Assembly (NCBI GenBank): GCA_951640195.1
Contig: OX621167.1
Span: forward strand, 1,302,001 to 1,366,000
Direction of reading: 5' to 3'
DNA length: 64,000 bases
Origin: Porpolomopsis calyptriformis
Taxonomy: Eukaryota > Basidiomycota > Agaricomycetes > Agaricales > Hygrophoraceae
The notes under the pieces were generated by a model. That model made no database searches. It saw nothing but the letters and a program-made list of their open reading frames with translations, and had not been told where the DNA came from. A program made the position numbers and the translations under genes. Of the stretch, positions 23,053 to 32,600 are shown one piece after another (within the stretch, counting starts at the first letter, position 1; the number at the start of each line of letters is the position of its first letter).

Positions 23053-23062
23053 GGGTTTTTGA
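23053..23062 (+). promoter_or_regulatory. Predicted -1 ribosomal frameshift site between Gag and Pol
   Basis: GGGTTTT (23053-23059) is in the G GGT TTT phase of the Gag frame and is followed at once by TGA. Slipping back one base enters the Pol frame (GGG TTT TTG AAA). It fits the X-XXY-YYZ rule and is conserved in element C (19846-19852). No downstream pseudoknot was worked out. Confidence 0.65.
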
Positions 23063-26000
23063 AAGGTTCGGACGATGAGCCCAACGTTACGGACCATACC
23101 ACTCGATGTACCACCATTCCTTGCAATTCATTTCGAACTCTTGGTACTATCGAAAAGGGCGATTCAGGACTTACGATGGACGTTTGGATCAAGGCTTCAG
23201 ACAGTGGCCGACGTGTCCCCGCCACGTGTCTTATTGATAGTGGAGCTTCTGGGAATTTTATGGACGAGAACTTCGCAACTCGTCACGAGTTTACTCTTCA
23301 GGATTTGGAAACCCCAATCCCCGTACGGAATGCCGATGGGTCAGAGAACCGAGGAGGCCCGATCGTTTTTGACACAGATGTCTGGATAGAAGCTCCAGGT
23401 GGACACATTGAAAGGATCCGTTTGGAAGTGACCGACCTCGGATCCAAGTTTGATATAATCCTCGGCTACCCATGGCTCAGAGCTCAAAACCCTAGTATCG
23501 ACTGGGAGAGTTCAACACTGGCTCTCGGAGGCAAAGAGATTTCCCGTCGGTATTGTAGCGGCGAAGCAGAGCCCTCTGTGGTAGAATCGGTCTCGCTGGC
23601 AAGTATTTCAAAATCGGACGAGTCTAGAGCCAGCACGGTGGAGGAAGATATGCGAAAATTTGTACCGGAGGTCTATTGGAAAGACTATGCTAGTGTCTTT
23701 GCCAAGGAGTCCTTCGATTGCCTTCCACCTCATTCTGAATTTGATCACGTCATCGACCTCAAGGACGACTTCGTGCCTCAGAATGACAAGACTTATCCAA
23801 TGTCCCCTCGAGAGATAGACTTTCTAGAGAAGTTTTTGGAAGAAAACGTGGCCACTGGACGAATATTCAAAGGAACCTCACCTCAAGCCGCTCCCTTCTT
23901 CCTGAGCAAGAAAGCCGAAGAAATCAACGCGAAAGGACAAGATGCTGGATACAGACCAATCGAAGACTACCGTTACTTGAACCACTTTACCGTTCCTGAT
24001 CGATACCCCTTACCACTCCTCCATCAAATCGTCCAACAGCCTAAATTACGATCTGCTGCGCTGTTCACAGTTGTGGATATCCGATGGGGATTCAATAACA
24101 TTCGAATCAAGGAAGGCGACGAATGGAAAGCCGCTTTCAATACGGTCAAGGGACTCTATGTTCCAAGAGTGATGTTTTTTGGTCTACGGAACTCTCCAGC
24201 TACGTTCCAACGGATGATCGATACGCGATTTGCCGAAGTGTTAAAATCAGGTTGTGTTTTCATCTATATCGATGACGTTCTCATCTGCGGAGATGATCTA
24301 GAAGAATTGCGTTACTGGACGTTCAAAACCCTCGATGTCATGAAGAAGAACAAACTCTCCTGCAAACCTGTCAAATGCCAATTCGAGAAAGAAGAGGTGA
24401 TCTATCTGGGAATGACCTTAACGAAAGGTCATATTGGAACCAATCCCAAGAAGGTCAAAGCCATAGCTGAGTGGCCCAAACCTCGAACCGTTAAACAACT
24501 TCAATCCTTTCTCGGAAGTGCGAATTTCTGGAGAAAATACATCAAGGACTTCTCAAAGACCGCCCAACCACTTAACGAATTACTCCGCAAAGATACTATA
24601 TGGGAATGGACCCCCAAGCGACAACACGCCTTTGATCAGTTAAAACACTCCCTCACGAATGCCCCTGTCCTCGAAGTACCGAACCAAGACCTGCCGTACT
24701 GCTTGGAGACGGACGCCTCTGGTTTTGCCTTAGGAGGTATACTGTCTCAGTTGCACGAAAACGAATGGAAACCTGTAGGCTTTCACTCAAGATCTTTAAC
24801 TCCCGCTGAAAAGAAATATCCGACTCACGACGCCGAGCTCTTAGCGATAATAGACTGTCTTAAAGCATGGCGACATCTTTTGGAAGGATCGCGACACGAC
24901 CTTCTAATCCGTACCGACAGCCTCGCTCTCAAATATTTCAGTACTGCTCGCGTATTGTTTGGACGACATGCTCGTTGGTCAGAAATCCTGTCGAGATACG
25001 AGTATAAGATCGAGTACGTCCCAGGGAGAAAGAACAAGGCCGATGGGTTATCCAGGCGCCCGGATTATTTCGACGAGGGTAAAGGCGAGGTGGAAGATGA
25101 GGCTTTAATCGCAGATGAACATTGGATCAATTCGATCGTCAAACTTTCAGAACCGGACTTTTTCGCAAGATTACGCTTCAAATTGCCGATACCGCACAAG
25201 ATCTCACAGAAAATCGAGGATGCCTCACTGTTTTGGGACCAAGTCGATGGGTTGGTTCGCGATGTTGAAGGTCGAATTGTGGTGCCAGAGGAAGTATCTT
25301 TGCGCACAAACATAATACGACTGTCCCACGCCTACCCCCATGCTGGACACCCTGGCATTGAGAAGACGAAGGAGCTGGTGCTCCGAAACTTTGTTTGGGA
25401 TGGCGTCTCTCAAGACGTTATCAATTACGTACGATCCTGTCCCGCTTGTCAACAGAACAAGAACTATCCTTCGAAACTGACAGGACTCCTACAACCTATA
25501 CCCCCCGCTACCGAACCATGGACTGAGATTACCGTCGATCTCATCGTTCAACTACCTGACTCGCTTGGATACGACGCTGTGATGGTAGTCGTCGATCGCT
25601 TCACAAAACGTGCCCACTTTATCCCGACGACTTCCAATCTCTCATCAGAAGGTGCTGCCCGACTTTTCCGTGATCACATCTGGAAACATCATGGATGGCC
25701 AAAGAAGATCATTTCCGATCGTGGAGTTCAGTTCGCGTCAAAGTTCACTGAAGCCCTCAATAAACTCTTAGGAACCATTTCTGGACTGTCCACTGCTTAT
25801 CATCCCGAGACCGATGGTCAGACCGAGCGAACGAATCAAGAACTCGAGGTCTACCTACGGTTCTATACCAACTTTATGCAAGACGATTGGTCCGAATGGC
25901 TGGCTTCTGCCGAATTCGCCTACAACAACCGACAACACTCTTCCACGTCACAATCACCCTTCTATCTGGAATATGGCCGTCACCCTCATTTGCCGATCAC

Positions 26001-26589
26001 AATCGAATCCCCGAGTAACGTTCCCGCAGCAAACACCTTTCATGAACGTCTCACGCGTGCTCAGAAGAGCGCTGGCGAATCACTATCGCACGCTGCGGAA
26101 TCGATGAAGAAATACGCTGATCGAAAACGGAAACTCTCTCCCTCCTTCAAAGTCGGAGAATTGGTTTGGTTAGATACCAAGAACATCAAGACGACTCGAC
26201 CCACCAAGAAGCTAGATAACCGAAGAACTGGACCGTTCAAGATTCTGAAACAAGTATCGGATCTTGCGTACCTTATCGATATCCCCGGAACTTGGAAACT
26301 CCATCCAGTCTTTCACGTATCACTCCTGAGACCAAACGTCGAAGATAAGTTGCTCCACCCTGATATTACTGATACATCTCGACCTCCACCAGATCTGATC
26401 GAGAACGAAGAAGAATACGAAGTTGAATCTATTCTTCAGCACTCTGGAGTTCAACGCCGACGGAAGTATTTGGTCAAATGGAAAGGTTATCCGATCGAAG
26501 AAGCCACTTGGGAAGAACGATCGAACGTCTTACGACATGCCAAAGAAATTGTGAAGACTTACGAAGACTCAATTCAAACGGCGACTTGA
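23059..26589 (+). CDS. Element D Pol: protease, RT, RNase H, integrase, chromodomain
   Basis: Uninterrupted frame of 1176 codons with no ATG at its left end, consistent with entry by -1 frameshifting. Domains in order: protease (CLIDSGASGNFMDE, about residue 60), RT (FTVVDIRWGFNN, FIYIDDVLICGDD, about 330-420), RNase H (ETDASGFALGG, THDAELLAII, IRTDSLAL), integrase zinc domain (HAYPHAGHPG and CPACQQ) and catalytic core (ITVDLIVQL, IISDRGVQF, ETDGQTERTNQELE: D, D, E). The C-terminal chromodomain (EEEYEVESIL, YLVKWKGYP, ATWEERSNV) is the hallmark of chromoviruses and may steer insertion to heterochromatin. All catalytic residues are present. Confidence 0.95.
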   Translation: MKGSDDEPNVTDHTTRCTTIPCNSFRTLGTIEKGDSGLTMDVWIKASDSGRRVPATCLIDSGASGNFMDENFATRHEFTLQDLETPIPVRNADGSENRGGPIVFDTDVWIEAPGGHIERIRLEVTDLGSKFDIILGYPWLRAQNPSIDWESSTLALGGKEISRRYCSGEAEPSVVESVSLASISKSDESRASTVEEDMRKFVPEVYWKDYASVFAKESFDCLPPHSEFDHVIDLKDDFVPQNDKTYPMSPREIDFLEKFLEENVATGRIFKGTSPQAAPFFLSKKAEEINAKGQDAGYRPIEDYRYLNHFTVPDRYPLPLLHQIVQQPKLRSAALFTVVDIRWGFNNIRIKEGDEWKAAFNTVKGLYVPRVMFFGLRNSPATFQRMIDTRFAEVLKSGCVFIYIDDVLICGDDLEELRYWTFKTLDVMKKNKLSCKPVKCQFEKEEVIYLGMTLTKGHIGTNPKKVKAIAEWPKPRTVKQLQSFLGSANFWRKYIKDFSKTAQPLNELLRKDTIWEWTPKRQHAFDQLKHSLTNAPVLEVPNQDLPYCLETDASGFALGGILSQLHENEWKPVGFHSRSLTPAEKKYPTHDAELLAIIDCLKAWRHLLEGSRHDLLIRTDSLALKYFSTARVLFGRHARWSEILSRYEYKIEYVPGRKNKADGLSRRPDYFDEGKGEVEDEALIADEHWINSIVKLSEPDFFARLRFKLPIPHKISQKIEDASLFWDQVDGLVRDVEGRIVVPEEVSLRTNIIRLSHAYPHAGHPGIEKTKELVLRNFVWDGVSQDVINYVRSCPACQQNKNYPSKLTGLLQPIPPATEPWTEITVDLIVQLPDSLGYDAVMVVVDRFTKRAHFIPTTSNLSSEGAARLFRDHIWKHHGWPKKIISDRGVQFASKFTEALNKLLGTISGLSTAYHPETDGQTERTNQELEVYLRFYTNFMQDDWSEWLASAEFAYNNRQHSSTSQSPFYLEYGRHPHLPITIESPSNVPAANTFHERLTRAQKSAGESLSHAAESMKKYADRKRKLSPSFKVGELVWLDTKNIKTTRPTKKLDNRRTGPFKILKQVSDLAYLIDIPGTWKLHPVFHVSLLRPNVEDKLLHPDITDTSRPPPDLIENEEEYEVESILQHSGVQRRRKYLVKWKGYPIEEATWEERSNVLRHAKEIVKTYEDSIQTAT

Positions 26590-26754
26590 CTCGTTTGTCA
26601 TCATATCAGCTGTCCATTTTTGAATTCTATTTTTAGGTCGAGTTGGCACTTATAAGAACTCAGAATCGTCGATACGATTCCATCCAGTCATTCCCCACTT
26701 TCGGCAAACTTACCCAGTACTCTTGTTCCCAACGCCGCTAAACCATCATTCATA

Positions 26755-27492
26755 ATGCCCGCCACTCGATCTCCCTCTCCTCAAGTCGCCATCAGACGCG
26801 CTGGACGAATCCCCTCGTCCGCCATCCTTCGCTCCCCTACCCCCGGTCCCTCCACTTCTTCCTCCTCCACTCGACAACTACGTCGACAAGCTCGCGCACG
26901 CGCGGAAGACTTCTTCAGTGAATATCCTACCCAGACTCCTCCTCCTGAAGACCCCGCCGTTACCATCTCGCGTCTTACGGTTCATAGCAACAGCGTCAGT
27001 AATTGGAACCGAGAACTCCGTCAAGAACGCGACGTTTTGAAAGCCGAGCTCAAAGCATCGGAAAGGAGCGCCCTGTATTGGAAGAACCGCTGGGATGAAA
27101 GTGAGCTCAAAGTTTGGGAGCTCCAACGACAGAAGAAGCGCACGTGGGTCGACTGCTACGACGTCACCACCCGCGCCGTCATCGTCAAACTCGTAGAGGA
27201 GAGTCGTCGAGCTGAACGACTCTCTCGAGAAGATTTCCTTCGCGCTCAACAAGACCTTGCGACGACGGAAACCATCATTGAATACGGTGCGTCAGTCGAG
27301 TACCCAATCAACCTCGACTTAGAATATCCGGACGACGACGACGTCAAAACGGTCCGAGCCCCTTCCCCCATCGAAGCGGCCCCGGACGCTGCCCCCATCG
27401 CTTCCCTCTCAGTGGTCATCGAGGCCCCCGCCACTGAGGAAATCCAGACTCAGGCCTCAGAGGACGAAACGCCCGACACCGCCCAAGTTTGA
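26755..27492 (+). CDS. Element D third frame (ORF3), coiled-coil protein of unknown function
   Basis: ATG-initiated frame of 245 codons between pol and the 3' LTR, same strand. It has a Ser/Pro/Arg-rich N-terminus, a central coiled coil (RELRQERDVLKAELKASERS and following), and an acidic Pro/Thr/Glu-rich C-terminus (YPDDDD). No signal peptide or membrane segment is visible, so it is not an envelope gene. It sits 165 bp after the pol stop, beyond a TATAAG-like sequence at about 26650. A mutated copy in element C shows that it is a family trait. Confidence 0.8.
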   Translation: MPATRSPSPQVAIRRAGRIPSSAILRSPTPGPSTSSSSTRQLRRQARARAEDFFSEYPTQTPPPEDPAVTISRLTVHSNSVSNWNRELRQERDVLKAELKASERSALYWKNRWDESELKVWELQRQKKRTWVDCYDVTTRAVIVKLVEESRRAERLSREDFLRAQQDLATTETIIEYGASVEYPINLDLEYPDDDDVKTVRAPSPIEAAPDAAPIASLSVVIEAPATEEIQTQASEDETPDTAQV

Positions 27493-27512
27493 AATTCGGG
27501 TCGAATTTCCCA

Positions 27513-27526
27513 AAAAACGAGGTGTA
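27513..27526 (+). promoter_or_regulatory. Element D polypurine tract
   Basis: AAAAAACGAGGTGTA ends at the 3' LTR; the equivalent AAAAAATGAGGTGTA adjoins the 3' LTR of element C. Confidence 0.7.
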
Positions 27527-27949
27527 TGTCACGGACGTAAATTTTCATTTCCTCTCTATGTTAGTCATCAGTGCTTAGTCGGACAGGTCCTATCTCTACT
27601 TGGGATTCCCCAGGGATTCCCCACGATTCCTTATCTTTTCATATATCCTAGATAAGACCCATTTCATTTCCGACGATTATGTTTCACTCCTTCACATGCT
27701 CCGAGTCTCTTATCATGCTTATCTTTACTCGTCGCATGTATTTCTCATGTATGCCTCATGTATTCCCCGTGTTTACACTGACTCATCCGCAGTAGCGTAG
27801 TCAGTATATAAACCCCTAGTTAGCCGTACTCAGACCTTAAGTCTGATTCCTCGTTAGCAACCCCAATAACTAGGACTCGAGATATCATCATCGTCTAGGG
27901 ACAGAGCTCTCCGAAGTAAAACCATCTCATCGGCAACCAGTTTATAACA
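27527..27949 (+). repeat. Element D 3' LTR
   Basis: 423 bp, the same length as 21068-21490; no difference was seen on reading both copies. Confidence 0.95.
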
Positions 27950-28293
27950 GTGAAGGTGAAGGTGTTGTTAAGGGTGAAGAAGGTCGAGTAGGTTGTTGGA
28001 ACGGAAAGGGTTGATATCTAACAGTAGGGGGAGTAATGGGACATTGTGACTGGGCGGTGGCAAGTAAACGAGTTTCACTTCGAGTTCTTCCTAGAGTTTG
28101 TGAGATACTTGGTAGAGGGGAAGCTTGACTAGCTTCTTCGTTTGGATCTGGGAAGATTCGAGTTTGTAAGTAAAGTGATTGAGAGAGAGGATTCTGCTCA
28201 GAAGGATCGTAGAAGTCCTCGTTGTCATTGTCCAGTGTGAAAACAAAAGTGGATCAAGTAGAGTGGGAGAGAGCAAGAAGGAAGTCTGATTCT

Positions 28294-28683
28294 TGTTATA
28301 AACTGGATGTCGATAAGATGGTTTTACTTTGAAGAGCTCTGTCCCTAGATGATGATGATGTTCCAAATCCTAGTTATTGGGTTGCTAATGAGGAATCAGA
28401 CTTAAAGTCTGAGTACAACTAACTAGGGGTTTATATACTGACTATGCTACTGCGGATGAGTCAGTGTAAACATGAGGAATACATGCGACAAGTAGAGATA
28501 AGCATGATAGAAGACTCGGAGCATGTGAAAGGGTGAAACATGATTGTCGGAAATGAAATGTGTCCTATCTAGGATATATGAAAAGATACGAGGCTGTGGG
28601 GAATCCCAAGCAAAGATAAGACCTATCCGACTAAGTGACAATAACTAATCATAGAGAGAAAGTGAAAATTTACGTCCATGACA
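28294..28683 (-). repeat. Element C 5' LTR
   Basis: 390 bp. Directly to its left (28281-28293) lies the self-complementary PBS (AGAATCAGACTT on the minus strand). Its complement is inside the LTR at about 28393. Confidence 0.9.
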
Positions 28684-28714
28684 GACTCTTGCGGAAAGAA
28701 GCTAGGTGAGAGTG

Positions 28715-28727
28715 AGTCTTGAATTTC
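28715..28727 (-). promoter_or_regulatory. Element A self-complementary primer binding site
   Basis: The 13 nt directly after the LTR (GAAATTCAAGACT on the minus strand) are the exact reverse complement of 28807-28819, where the transcript is predicted to start 34 nt after the TATA box. This is the arrangement known from Tf1, where the 5' end of the RNA primes its own reverse transcription. No TGG-type tRNA complement is present. Confidence 0.75.
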
Positions 28728-29135
28728 TGTTACATCGGTGGTGGTGTCTCAGGTAGCTTCCGGGGATAACAAGGAGGCTATTGCATAAAATAGCAGAAAC
28801 AATGTTGAAATTCAAGACTAAGGAACATACAAGTGTATCGTACTCTACTTATATCTATCTGAGTCTGGAACATGATTGTGATCACTATGGAGATGATCCA
28901 TGGAACAGCTAACAAATGCACAGCAATGTGCAGCCTTGCGCAGCTACTGTGGAACAACTGCAGAGCACGTCTTCAATGACCAATGGCATAATTGTCTCCA
29001 ATCTATGAGGATTAGTGATTAGATAAGGAGATAAGATAAGATAAGGAAGGTGGGTGGAGATCTGATTGGGTAAGTGTCACATCACAGAAGTCATAGACAG
29101 GGGGTAGGAGGACAAAAATTGAAACAGTTGTAACA
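28728..29135 (-). repeat. Element A 5' LTR (solo end visible)
   Basis: The 408-bp segment is bounded by perfect inverted ends TGTTAC (28728) and GTAACA (29135). It lies directly upstream of the PBS of element A. On the minus strand it contains a TATAAG box at 28853-28848 and a predicted RNA start at 28819. The partner LTR is outside the window, so the outer limit is inferred from the termini and promoter geometry only. Confidence 0.72.
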
Positions 29136-29471
29136 CATGTGAACTTGAGACAACTCAGTATTCAGGGGAGGCAAAGATGATAGTGTAGGATCCCAAGTTA
29201 TGGAAGATGCTACAGGATCAGGAGTGATAGCTGTTACTGCTGTGCCAGTAACATAATAGGCTCCAGTCACTGTAATAACACTGCAACTAGCCCCTCTATC
29301 CTCTACACCACAAGTTAGAAGTGTAGCAATGTGGTGATATACCTACCCATTTGCAGACTTCATATTACCTGATGTTGGGGACTGTTTTGTGGTTGGATGA
29401 ATGTTGTCAATGCCTTAGTGCAAGCCTCTGCCAGTCTTGGATTATTGTGAAGCATACACGTGACAACAGAT
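29136..29471. other. Gap between the retroelement nest and the tRNA gene
   Basis: About 335 bp with no gene or repeat that I can recognise. If the element A boundary at 29135 is right, its 5-bp target copy here would be CATGT (29136-29140). Confidence 0.5.
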
Positions 29472-29480
29472 AAAAAAAAA
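29472..29480 (-). terminator. Pol III terminator of tRNA-Pro
   Basis: A run of nine T on the minus strand 18 nt after the tRNA 3' end. Confidence 0.85.
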
Positions 29481-29497
29481 GGAAATAAAAATTATAG

Positions 29498-29584
29498 GGC
29501 CTGACCGGGAATTGAACCCGGGACCTCCTCGAGATGCGGCCTTGACCACCCTAACAAGGAATCATACTACTAGACCATCAGGCC
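29498..29584 (-). tRNA. tRNA-Pro (anticodon AGG) with a 16-nt intron
   Basis: The minus strand folds as a tRNA: acceptor GGCCTGA pairs with TCAGGCC, the anticodon stem CCTTG pairs with CGAGG, the loop is TTAGGG-T with anticodon AGG, and the T arm is CCGGGTTCAATTCCCGG. A 16-nt intron lies one base 3' of the anticodon (canonical position 37/38). The gene is divergent from TOR, whose ATG is 100 bp away. Confidence 0.93.
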
Positions 29585-29683
29585 GATAAGGGTTAGATCC
29601 GAGGAGACACTTTCAGTAGTGATCAGCCAAAACCGAATCCGCGTCTATACCAACTACGATTGCCATCTCTGAACGTGCTCGAA

Positions 29684-32600
29684 ATGTCGTCAACGGCTCA
29701 ATCGACCCAGGCTGACGTTCTGAGCCAGATATTTCAAGGCCTCAAAAACAGGAATCCTGAATCCCGACTACAGTCTGCTGCAGAACTACGCCGCTATGTC
29801 TCTCGTGTTCATTGCTTCAGCACTTCACGTCTTCTGAACGATGACTAGGTTGAGACTACCGTCGCAGAGATGTCTTCTGACGCAGCCGCTAAATTATGGG
29901 ATGATACTATCAATCGACGGCTCTTTGACCTCATCCATAGCCAGAATAGCGTGGAAAGCCTTGGGGGTTTGTCAGCTATCGGTCAGTGATTCCGTTCCTC
30001 TAGAGAAGCTCAGTATTCGGATGCTGTTTTAAATCCAAGATCACCTTCTTGATATTAGTGGGGAAGAAACTATCGAATCCAAAAGGAACCTCTTTCGGTT
30101 TTACAACTATGTTAAATCGCTTCTTCCCCATCCCGATGTCAACATCATGCTTGCCGCTTCCAAGACTCTTGGTAAAATCGCTCAGATTGGCGGAACCGCC
30201 TTTGGAGATAGTTTTATGGATAAAGAGGTCCCTGCCGCGATCGAGATGCTTCAAGGAGACAGATATGCTGGTGTGCTCATATTGAAAGAATTGGCCGAAA
30301 ACAGCCAAACGCATTTCCATTCCCACATCAGTCTTGTCTTTGAGAAGATTCTCGTCCCTCTCAGGGATTCACGACAGATTGTCCGAGAAGGGGCGGCAAA
30401 GCTTTTAGCAGCGTGTTTAGACATTGTGACGCACAGGGAACGACAATCCCGTAGTCCCTATTTTTTCAAGGTCTTGCAAGATGCTCAACTGGGCCTCAAG
30501 TTGTCTCAACCGGAAGTCATTCACGGGTCATTGCTAACATATCGCGAACTGTTGCTTCATGCTCACATGGTAAAACGATTCCTCTATCTCGCTCCGCGTT
30601 GTTGATGTCTACGGATTTTTTCAGTTTATGAAAGAGACTTTTCTGGATACCGCGGATCAAATCCTCAAGTTCAAGTCCAACAGGGACGCTCTGGTCAAAA
30701 AGATGGTCATCACCTTAATTCCCACTCTTGCCGCGTATGACCCTCAAACCTTTACTGAGCATTTCCTTCACAAGTCGATGGCTCACCTTCTCACACAACT
30801 CGAAAAACCGAATGAGCGATCATTTGGTATGTTTGCCTGCTATTGTTTCTAGGCAGCTTTGAACTTGTATACAGCCGAGTATGCATTCATTGCCATCGGT
30901 CACACTTCTTCCGCTGTAGGGAGTGATATGAAGCCATTCTTAGATTCCATCATGCTGCAAATCAAGGAAGGGCTTCAAAGCAGAGGGTATGTTAGCTGTT
31001 CAAGCCTAGCCAGCCACCGTCTCACCGTCAGCAACAGGAAGAAGAATTCACTTTCCGAAGAACCCATTTTTCAGTGTGTTGGAATGCTGGCATCGGCGGT
31101 TGGTCCAAACTTGACCAAGCTATTGCATGATCAACTTGATCTAATGTTTGCTTGTGGACTGAGCGAGCCCCTGCGGCAAGCGCTTGTCGCTATCGCGCGT
31201 CAAATCCCCCCGCTTTTGAAGACTATTCAAGGTATAATGGGCGTTCTGACAATAGTGTCCTTTAATTTTCCTGTCCACAGATCGACTATTAGACCTTTTG
31301 TCAGGAATCCTTAGCGGGCAAGCATACAAGCCACTCGGTGCTCCTCCCCCTCTTGGCCGAAGCGATATGGCAACTCTCACGCGAGACCTTAGCGCCACTC
31401 GGGTAATATCAGTCAAACCTGGATTTTTTCCCTTTTCTCTCAGACTTCTTTCCAGGCCTCGGGAAGCGGAAAATTACCCGAATTAATTACTCTCGCTCTG
31501 TCGACGCTGGGTTCATTTGATTTTAGTGGTAATTCTGCTTGCACCTCCCCATAAATCAACTAGCTCATGAGATGGAAAGGTCACGTTTTGAACGAATTTG
31601 TTCGTACTGCCGCTCTGCCTTACCTTGAAGACGACCATGCAGAAGTGAGGCGTGCTGCAGCGGTAACGTGCTGTCGTCTTTTTGTCCGGGACCCTATCTG
31701 TTTCCAAGCCAGCAGCCACGCTATTGAAATTATCAGCGACGTTCTTGACAAACTTTTGACAGTCGGAATTGCTGATCCAGGTTCATTCCTTCCAGCCAGA
31801 CGATTTGTGACGCTAACGATCTAAAATTCCATATCAGACCCCACTATCCGACAAACCGTTTTGTCCTCCCTTCATGAGCGATTCGACAAGCACCTGGCAC
31901 AAGCGGAGAATGTGCGATCTTTATTCATCGCACTCAACGACGAGGTATTTGAGAACCGAGTAACAGCCGTCAGTTTAATCGGACGCCTTGCCAAACACAA
32001 CCCTGCCTATGTGATGCCATCGCTCCGAAAGGCTCTCATCCAACTTTTGACAGAATTGGAATACTCTACCGTCACGTAAGATATGTTTCTATTCTCTCAG
32101 AATATTCATATTTATCTCGTACACCGAAAGGCGAAATCGGGAAGACTGCACTCGACTGTTGACACTTCTCGTCGGCGCCACTCAGCGTCTCATCAAACCC
32201 TATGCCCTCCCAATGCTCCATGTACTTCTTCAGAAAGCTAATGATCCGGTCCCCACAGTCGCCGCGAACGTTCTCATGTGTCTTGGCGAGCTGGCCTGTG
32301 TTGGGGGGGAAGATGCTATGCTTCATGTCCCTGGACTTATGCAGGTTATCATCTCCAGATTGTCCGACTCCTCTGTGGCCAAAAGAGACGCCGCATTACA
32401 CACCCTTGGACAGGTATGCTCGAGTACTGGATACGTCATTTCACCACTTGTGGACTACCCTCAACTTTTACCGCTCCTCGGTAGAATTCTGAGAACAGAG
32501 TCTACTCAAGCTGTCAAGCGAGAGGTTGTTAAAGTCCTTGGAATCTTGGGTGCTTTGGATCCGTATAGACGCAAGGTACTGTTTTCTGAACTGCTCCTCT

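Larger units (their letters stand above)
21068..27949 (+). mobile_element. Element D: young, nearly intact chromovirus
   Basis: 6882 bp, with 423-bp LTRs at 21068-21490 and 27527-27949 that read the same throughout by eye and a GTGAA duplication at 21063-21067 and 27950-27954. Gag, a full-length Pol with chromodomain, and a third frame are present. The only clear lesion is a TGA inside the Gag C-terminus (22838-22840). It is the most recent insertion of the nest and the only candidate for an active element or a helper for related copies. Confidence 0.95.
15030..28683 (-). mobile_element. Element C: decayed chromovirus, same family as D, split by D
   Basis: The LTRs are 390 bp each (15030-15419 and 28294-28683), flanked by GACTC at 15025-15029 and 28684-28688. 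It is minus strand, interrupted at 21068-27949 by D plus a GTGAA duplication. It carries the same genes in the same order as D: gag leader, gag, protease, RT/RNase H, integrase, chromodomain and a downstream third frame. At least five stops stand where D has CGA, and a one-base deletion just upstream of 18647 shifts the RT frame. It inserted into the gag leader of element A. Confidence 0.92.
1..29135 (-). mobile_element. Element A: decayed Ty3/gypsy retrotransposon hosting the whole nest
   Basis: The element lies on the minus strand and is cut by the left edge of the window. Its own sequence is 1-1853, 11788-15029 and 28684(28689)-29135. The two gaps are insertions X (with B inside) and C (with D inside), both flanked by exact 5-bp duplications. 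In element order (right to left) it has a 5' LTR, a gag leader, gag with a CCHC knuckle, protease, reverse transcriptase, RNase H and the start of integrase. The RT reading runs across the X insertion: the part at 11788-11830 ends in FFFIKK and the part at 1853 resumes with KKDGRL. Many in-frame stops and a changed protease active site show that it is dead. The 3' LTR lies outside the window. Confidence 0.9.
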
